In this document: piece after piece, positions 44,636-49,459 of the stretch
Layout of the letters: every line of letters begins with the position of its first letter
Numbering within the stretch: the stretch's first letter is position 1
Source of the DNA: Muribaculaceae bacterium Zag1
Lineage (GTDB): Bacteria; Bacteroidota; Bacteroidia; Bacteroidales; Muribaculaceae
DNA: 49,459 nt
NCBI GenBank assembly: GCA_002633115.1
Contig: NWBJ01000085.1
Coordinates: forward strand, 1 to 49,459
Reading direction: 5' to 3'
Notes under the pieces: model-generated
Databases searched by the model: none
What the model saw: the letters and a program-made list of their open reading frames with translations, nothing else
What the model was told of the DNA's origin: nothing
Translations under genes and position numbers: made by a program

Positions 44636-44756
44636 AGGCTGGGAACAGATGGATATGACGCTAATGCCGTATATGGGTACGGGGTTGTCATGTCTTTTCC
44701 AGCGGGTCTTCCACAACTTTCACAGCGAGACATGTGACCTCGTACCTTTTACATGA
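44622..44756 (+). CDS. Putative 44-aa small ORF coupled to the second TetR gene
   Basis: The frame starts MWKFLGWEQMDMTLM and ends VPFT. Its stop overlaps the TetR2 start as ATGA. It lies behind a good promoter with a 5' leader of about 50 nt. It has no recognised domain. Translational coupling argues for a real leader or regulatory peptide, while the shared repeat at its start argues for caution. Confidence 0.35.
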   Translation: MWKFLGWEQMDMTLMPYMGTGLSCLFQRVFHNFHSETCDLVPFT

Positions 44757-45289
44757 ACAAGCCACGGCCACAAACTCAACAGAACCGAATAGACATCCTG
44801 AAGCAATGTTATCGCCTAATGGCCCAGGGCACATGGGATGCCATATCAGTCACTGAACTGGAAAAGAATATCTCTCAAACGAGAGGTGCGATATTCTATT
44901 TCAATAAGAACAAGAAAAATTTGTTCTTGAATATGATTGACGAATTGTTTTTTCCTGTATTTGTTTTATCAGATGATGAGAAAGCGAGACTGTCTGTATG
45001 TTCCGAGGCTCAATTTCATACGACCTATAAAACATCATTTGACAGGGTTAAAGAAGACTTGGAGAACAATTATAATTTACCGAATGCAGCACAAGCAGTA
45101 TTCAACATAATCATGCAGGCCCAAAAACATTACACCGGTTTTGATAATATTTTAAAGACAGCTATAAATCGTGAATCTAATTTTATTACGGAACTGACGA
45201 GGCATAATGGTTTTGAACAGTTTTGCTATAATAGTTTTCTAAGTCGAAGTATTGGTGATTTATTTGTAAAATCATTACAGCTTTCATAA
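44753..45289 (+). CDS. TetR-family regulator 2
   Basis: This 178-aa protein has the TetR helix-turn-helix at about residues 13-60 (ISVTELEKNISQTRGAIFYFNKNKKNLF) and a shorter helical C-terminal domain. It is a distant paralogue of regulator 1: TRGAITYYGKDKRGLF there, TRGAIFYFNKNKKNLF here. It is convergent with the RiPP export operon, separated by a terminator-like hairpin. Confidence 0.88.
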   Translation: MNKPRPQTQQNRIDILKQCYRLMAQGTWDAISVTELEKNISQTRGAIFYFNKNKKNLFLNMIDELFFPVFVLSDDEKARLSVCSEAQFHTTYKTSFDRVKEDLENNYNLPNAAQAVFNIIMQAQKHYTGFDNILKTAINRESNFITELTRHNGFEQFCYNSFLSRSIGDLFVKSLQLS

Positions 45290-45363
45290 GGATGGAATTT
45301 AATAATAATGAATTAGTATTCTGAAAATTTATGCTGTCTTTTTCATGTTTATGATGTCATAGA

Positions 45364-45400
45364 GGGCAAAAAAATGCGCAGAACGAAATCTACGCATTTT
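45364..45400 (-). terminator. Terminator hairpin between TetR2 and the RiPP operon
   Basis: AAAATGCG (45371-45378) pairs with CGCATTTT (45393-45400), and AGA/TCT extends the stem inward. On the minus strand a run of seven T follows, so it ends the RiPP operon. The A-rich flank on the other strand may let it work both ways. Confidence 0.75.
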
Positions 45401-45414
45401 CAAAAAATAGATGT

Positions 45415-47607
45415 TTAACATCCTAATTCCAATTGATCTCTTACCAAGTTAAAATATGCTCCTTTGCTTTTAATTAAATCTGAGTGTGTTCCCATTTCAA
45501 TAATTCGTCCTTTATCTAAAAATACAATATTATCAGCATTTTTTACCGTACTCAATCTGTGGGCTATTATTATAACAGTTCTACCCTTGTAAAACTCAAA
45601 GAGATTCCCCATTATTTGTTTTTCGTTAGTTGCATCAAGAGAAGATGTCGCTTCATCGAAAAATATGTACTCAGGTTTATTGAAGATTGCTCGCGCAATA
45701 AGAATGCGCTGAATTTGTCCACCGCTTAATCCTATTCCATTATTCCCGATTCGAGTATTGTATCCGCGAGGAAGGTTCATGATAAAGTCATGAGCACAAG
45801 CCAATTTTGCTGCGCATATAACATCATCACAGTCTGCTCCAGAGTATGCTAATGCGATATTTTCAGCAACAGTTCCACTATAGATATATCCTGTCTGCAT
45901 CACGACTCCACACTTTTTACGCCATAAATCTGTATTGCAGGAATCTAAGCTAACATTTCCCAATGTAATGCAACCGTGGGTAGGTTTGTAAAAACTCAAT
46001 ATCAATTTCATCAATGTTGTTTTTCCACTTCCGCTGGCACCAACAATGGCAGTTATTTTCCCCTTGGGAATAATAAGGTTAATATCATGTAGAACTAATG
46101 GATTGTATGATCCCTCATATTTGAATGATAGATTTTTACATACAATATTCCCATAATTTTCCTGACTTTTAGCATTATGAAGATTATTCTCGTCATTACG
46201 ACGATATACCTCGTTAACTCGTTCTATCGCAATTTTTGTTTCAACGACCTCACGCGACAAACTAATGACAACATTTGTTGCATTTGTCAACTGACCGATT
46301 ATATATGTGACTGTCATCATCACACCAATTGTAATTTCTTCCTGTATGACAGAATAGGCAGCAATAACTAAAATCGTCAACTGGGTAAATTGTGTTATGA
46401 AATTTATGCCTGATGACATATATAAAGAATTGAAGAGTGCCTTTAGAGAAATTTTGTTGATTTTAGTCTGGACCTTCTCCCAATCTGCGACCTTTTTATC
46501 ATGGGCATTATTTATTTTGATTTCGGGCATACCGCTGACGAGCTCATAATTCAAATTTTTGATTTCTGTGTCAAGAGAGAATTTTGAATAATTTAGGACT
46601 CTAAGTCTATCAAGATAAATTTTAGATACGAATATGGACAACATATTAAATGCGATAAATATGGCAAATATGCGCCAATCGTAATAAGTCAAAATGATTG
46701 AAAAGACAAAGAAATTAATCAGAGCTAATGATGTTGATTGTAATTGATTTGTCAAAAGGTTCTGAATTCTGCGTAAATCCTCCATCCGTTGAAGCAAATC
46801 CGTGTTAAGCCTCGTGTCGAAAAAAGACAGTGGTAATCGGATTATTTTATGAAGGAATTTGGTTAACAGGTCAATACTTACGTTAAAACCTATCTTCGTA
46901 AGGATTACATTGTTAATCGCACCAGCAATACTATATCCAAGGAAACAGAGCAACTGGCCAGACATAAGCATAATAACGAGGGATAGGTCTTTGTTCCCAA
47001 TACCTAAATCAACAGCCTTTTGTAGAAAGAAAGGCATACACCAATTGGCAATTAATACAAAAACCGATAAGATTGCTACCCAATAAAAGTGTTTATGATA
47101 TTTTTTCACAGACTCTAATAAAGGAGACAGTAACGCTTTTGAAATTTCTTTGTATGATTGTTTTTCTGATTCTATTTCATAAAAATTTTCAGTAGGTTCA
47201 ATAAGTATGGCATAGCCTTTAGCTTCAGTTCCGCGCCAGTTCTCCAAAAATTCAGGCTCAGACATAACAATTTTTCCATACTGTGGATCGGCAATATAAT
47301 ACAACCTTCCTTTTCGAGTTTCTTTTATATTGTATAATACAACAAAATGATTTTGCCTCCAATGTATAATTGTTGGCAATGGGAGGATTTTAATTTTTTC
47401 CTGATCCACCATACATGGGATTGCGGTTAGCTTTAATCCCTGACATCCAGACACTATGTCGTCACCACAAACTCCGAGTCTTGTTACATTACATAAGTCT
47501 CTTAGTTTATATATTGAGACACGTTTACCGTAATAGAAGGAGACCATTTGGATACATGCTGGTCCGCAATCCATGCCTTCAAGTTGTCGAAATACTTTAA
47601 ATCCCAT
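45415..47607 (-). CDS. Peptidase-containing ABC transporter (C39 peptidase, RiPP exporter)
   Basis: This 730-aa protein has an N-terminal C39 cysteine peptidase (residues 1-130): Gln8, Cys14 (GMDCGPACIQM), His87 (QNHFVVLY) and Asp107 (IADPQYG) are all present. A six-helix ABC exporter domain follows (about 165-450). The ATPase domain has Walker A GASGSGKTT (near 530), signature LSGGQ (near 635) and Walker B YIFFDEAT. Such proteins cut peptide precursors after a double Gly and export the product. Its start overlaps the maturase stop by one base (TAATG), so the genes are coupled. The precursor upstream has the expected Gly-Gly. Confidence 0.95.
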   Translation of the reverse strand: MGFKVFRQLEGMDCGPACIQMVSFYYGKRVSIYKLRDLCNVTRLGVCGDDIVSGCQGLKLTAIPCMVDQEKIKILPLPTIIHWRQNHFVVLYNIKETRKGRLYYIADPQYGKIVMSEPEFLENWRGTEAKGYAILIEPTENFYEIESEKQSYKEISKALLSPLLESVKKYHKHFYWVAILSVFVLIANWCMPFFLQKAVDLGIGNKDLSLVIMLMSGQLLCFLGYSIAGAINNVILTKIGFNVSIDLLTKFLHKIIRLPLSFFDTRLNTDLLQRMEDLRRIQNLLTNQLQSTSLALINFFVFSIILTYYDWRIFAIFIAFNMLSIFVSKIYLDRLRVLNYSKFSLDTEIKNLNYELVSGMPEIKINNAHDKKVADWEKVQTKINKISLKALFNSLYMSSGINFITQFTQLTILVIAAYSVIQEEITIGVMMTVTYIIGQLTNATNVVISLSREVVETKIAIERVNEVYRRNDENNLHNAKSQENYGNIVCKNLSFKYEGSYNPLVLHDINLIIPKGKITAIVGASGSGKTTLMKLILSFYKPTHGCITLGNVSLDSCNTDLWRKKCGVVMQTGYIYSGTVAENIALAYSGADCDDVICAAKLACAHDFIMNLPRGYNTRIGNNGIGLSGGQIQRILIARAIFNKPEYIFFDEATSSLDATNEKQIMGNLFEFYKGRTVIIIAHRLSTVKNADNIVFLDKGRIIEMGTHSDLIKSKGAYFNLVRDQLELGC

Positions 47608-48950
47608 TACATTTTAGTTAGTGACACCAGTCTTTTGACGGCTTCAAGTTTTGATTTTTCATCAAAACGATATAAACAATACTCTTCGTTGAAATCTTTG
47701 AATGTTTGGACACATCCTCCACCACAAACAGGAAAAAGAATACACTCTTTGCATACGTGATTGAAATCAGTTCGCTTTCTGAAGATTCTGCTATTAAGGT
47801 CATCCTTCCATTCAATAGTACCATCTGTCTTAAGTATCCCTTCTCGATTATCGTCATTAAATGCCCTTGCACAACACTTAAATACATCCCCATTATAATT
47901 AATTGAAGCAGCATTTACATAAGAATGTTTGCATGGATTTCTGACCGAGTCAATTGAATTTATCGGCATAACGTTCATTCCTAATGAAGCTGCATATTTT
48001 ATAGACTCGTTACTTTTTGCAGTAACAATACAGTCCGATTTATTTATCGAGATATTGTCACAGGCTCTTTTCGTAACGGCATTTGTTGCATCTTGCCAAA
48101 TACGTACTGGAGTGTATATTATACGTTTACGCTCTTCCTCGCTGCAATCTTTGAACTCATCTAATATTCTTATCAAATCTTCCGCATTTTTATGAGTATA
48201 ATTTACTCGGACCGTTACGAATATCTCTTTTTCAAGAAGTTTTTTCACATTCTTAATTAGAAGTTGATATGACTTAGGATGTATTTTGCTGAATCTGGAC
48301 TTGTTATGATTATCACCATATCCGTCAAATGTTATTTGGAAAGCTGTAAATATGCCACAATTCTTAAAAAAAGAAAGCATTTCATCATTCAAGAGTGCAC
48401 CATTTGTAGTTATTTGAACGGTTCTGAAGATATCTCTGCCTTTTGTTTTCTCTGAAAATGCTTTTAGAACCGGCTTTATCACCTCATTAAATTTCAAGAG
48501 CGGTTCTCCTCCGAAAAAATAAAGATGGAATCGTTTCAATTGAGGGTTTTTACATAAAATATTGTCAATAAGGGATATTGTTGATTTTATGGTCCTGGGA
48601 GACATTTCTGAATCTTTTACTTTCGATTCATAACAATACCAGCAATGAAAATTGCAGTCCAAAGTTGGATTTATGGTTAAATGGTATTGCGAAGGATCAG
48701 CCAAACTATCCAATCTCAACTGTTCTACGGCTTCTATCTCGTCAACATTATTATGAATGACAAATCCACCATCAACAAGAGCTTTAAAAAAACTCGGATG
48801 AAGAGAGGATAAGTCATCAATGCATGTGTCGTATTCAGATAATATCTCTGCAAGTTCTGAACTTAAATACAGAGTCTGGCAGGTATAGGTATTATAGAGA
48901 ATATATCCCGATTCTTGAGAATATATTACATTGTATCTGCTTGTTTTCAT
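47607..48950 (-). CDS. Radical SAM/SPASM peptide maturase
   Basis: This 447-aa enzyme carries the radical SAM cluster motif CNFHCWYC (Cys99, 103, 106), the SAM-binding FFGGEP (145-150), and a full SPASM domain: Cys340, Cys359, Cys400-x2-Cys403-x5-Cys409-x3-Cys413 and Cys425. SPASM maturases of this size install thioether or carbon-carbon links in ribosomal peptides. The first 85 residues resemble a leader-binding (RRE-like) region. The 77-aa Cys-rich peptide encoded just upstream on the same strand is the evident substrate. Crosslink type cannot be told from sequence. Confidence 0.93.
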   Translation of the reverse strand: MKTSRYNVIYSQESGYILYNTYTCQTLYLSSELAEILSEYDTCIDDLSSLHPSFFKALVDGGFVIHNNVDEIEAVEQLRLDSLADPSQYHLTINPTLDCNFHCWYCYESKVKDSEMSPRTIKSTISLIDNILCKNPQLKRFHLYFFGGEPLLKFNEVIKPVLKAFSEKTKGRDIFRTVQITTNGALLNDEMLSFFKNCGIFTAFQITFDGYGDNHNKSRFSKIHPKSYQLLIKNVKKLLEKEIFVTVRVNYTHKNAEDLIRILDEFKDCSEEERKRIIYTPVRIWQDATNAVTKRACDNISINKSDCIVTAKSNESIKYAASLGMNVMPINSIDSVRNPCKHSYVNAASINYNGDVFKCCARAFNDDNREGILKTDGTIEWKDDLNSRIFRKRTDFNHVCKECILFPVCGGGCVQTFKDFNEEYCLYRFDEKSKLEAVKRLVSLTKM

Positions 48951-48967
48951 AAATAGAATGTTTTACA

Positions 48968-49024
48968 GGTGCCATAGCCCGAAGGCTATGACACCCTACG
49001 TAATACCTGAAATAAAAATTCAGG
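48968..49024 (-). promoter_or_regulatory. Two hairpins between precursor and maturase genes
   Basis: On the minus strand a 12-bp stem with one mismatch (48968-48979 with 48984-48995) is capped by a UUCG tetraloop closed by C-G, an exceptionally stable form. Before it, CCTGAA (49006-49011) pairs with TTCAGG (49019-49024). Such structures after a precursor gene stabilise its 3' end or let only a share of transcripts continue, giving more precursor than enzyme. Confidence 0.7.
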
Positions 49025-49031
49025 GATTGAT

Positions 49032-49265
49032 TTAACATGCGCACTGACAATTACAAGCACAGGCATAACCAAGAACGCCGACCAATACCGAGTTCATAAT
49101 CATGGTCTGTAATTGTGACTGCTGTTGCTGTACCTGAAGTTGGTTCTGACCAACTTGATCCTGACCGCCAAAAGGAGCAAATCCTCCGGTCATTGTCCCT
49201 GCGTTGTCTTTACGGAGAGGTTCTATCTCCTTCAGAATGTCTGAAAAATTAGATTTCTTTTTCAT
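49032..49265 (-). CDS. RiPP precursor peptide with double-Gly leader and C-terminal CxC repeats
   Basis: This 77-aa peptide has a charged leader (residues 1-28) ending in TMTGG, the processing signal of C39 peptidases. Cleavage after Gly28 gives a 49-residue core starting FAPFGG; a second GG at 33-34 is an alternative. The core has a Gln-rich part (35-53), a hydrophobic stretch (MIMNSVLVGVLGYA) and ends with five alternating cysteines, Cys69-71-73-75-77. Maturase and exporter genes follow on the same strand. I know no family with this exact layout. Cysteines every second residue suggest thioether links or metal binding. Confidence 0.85.
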   Translation of the reverse strand: MKKKSNFSDILKEIEPLRKDNAGTMTGGFAPFGGQDQVGQNQLQVQQQQSQLQTMIMNSVLVGVLGYACACNCQCAC

Positions 49266-49320
49266 TGTGACAAATGTTTAAAGGTTTTACAATATGTTTA
49301 CTATTTTCCGGAAAATCAAT

Positions 49321-49459
49321 TCATATTCTAACTTGCATTGAAAGCATTATGTTCCGACCGCGTATGCGATACATATAGTCTGTTTCACTAAGTAAGCCAT
49401 AGCTGGCATAACGATATTCTTTTTTATTTAATATGTAGGGTGTCCAAAATTTTGTGACA
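49321..49459 (-). CDS. C-terminal end of an outer-membrane beta-barrel protein (partial)
   Basis: A minus-strand frame enters at the window edge and ends with a stop at 49321-49323 after 45 codons. It reads FWTPYILNKKEYRYASYG at its start and RGRNIMLSMQVRI at its end: alternating polar and hydrophobic residues closing a barrel, as in TonB-dependent receptors or OMP_b-brl families of Bacteroidetes. It is 55 bp upstream of the RiPP precursor in the same direction, so the operon promoter is probably outside the window. It might carry the product across, or take it up through, the outer membrane. Confidence 0.6.
   Translation of the reverse strand, partial: VTKFWTPYILNKKEYRYASYGLLSETDYMYRIRGRNIMLSMQVRI

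Noticed and set aside
44525-44733. Minus-strand ORFs of 63-65 codons opposite the TetR2 leader
   Set aside because: They are mirror images of the promoter and leader region, with no start signals or domain.

Overview
The window reads as Bacteroidales DNA. Many genes are preceded by the Bacteroidetes promoter type (TTTG or TTG, about 20 nt, then TAnnTTTG), the conjugation genes are of the Bacteroides conjugative-transposon type, and the outer-membrane and lipoprotein content fits. The gut family Muribaculaceae is a reasonable guess from style, but it is an inference.

Chromosomal backbone, about 1-12,900. It holds a NamZ-like muramidase lipoprotein, tRNA-Ala(GGC), an NAD-salvage pair (pncA-pncB), an NhaD-type Na+/H+ antiporter, a Na/Pi cotransporter with a PhoU-like tail, a membrane Fe-S protein, and the thymidylate/folate pair thyA-folA. 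Then come a self-contained DUF4143-type ATPase unit, an OprP-like porin and an IS200/RAYT-type transposase with REP-like hairpins. The spaces between genes are rich in long perfect hairpins built from short repeats.

Integrative conjugative element (ICE), from about 12,990 rightwards. Two tandem tyrosine recombinases sit just inside a sequence matching the CTnDOT-type core GTANNTTTGC. After them come a gene probably frameshifted in a T8 run, two excisionase-like helix-turn-helix proteins, a RepA-like ATPase and a TOPRIM primase. Two minus-strand genes follow: a membrane-anchored phosphoribosyltransferase and an AlbA/Schlafen regulator carrying a frame-breaking 11-bp tandem repeat. From 22,798 to 42,488 lies one long conjugation operon: traE x2, traF, traG/VirB4, traJ, traK, traL-like, traM, traN, traO, a VirD4 coupling protein and a GH24 lysozyme. 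It is interspersed with lipoproteins, an orphan DNA methyltransferase and a membrane protein with an RNA polymerase alpha-CTD-like domain. No relaxase gene is recognisable in the window.

Cargo, 42,490 to the end, visibly more AT-rich than the rest. One module is TetR - lone ketoacyl synthase III - small ORF - TetR, with a 20-nt inverted repeat near both edges. It looks like a small-molecule signal synthase with its own regulators. The second module is a minus-strand operon for a ribosomally made, modified peptide (RiPP): the C-terminus of an outer-membrane barrel protein at the window edge, a 77-aa precursor with a double-glycine leader and a terminal CxCxCxCxC tail, a radical SAM/SPASM maturase, and a C39-peptidase ABC exporter. 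Together these would make, trim and export a cysteine-crosslinked peptide. It is the most likely undescribed system here.
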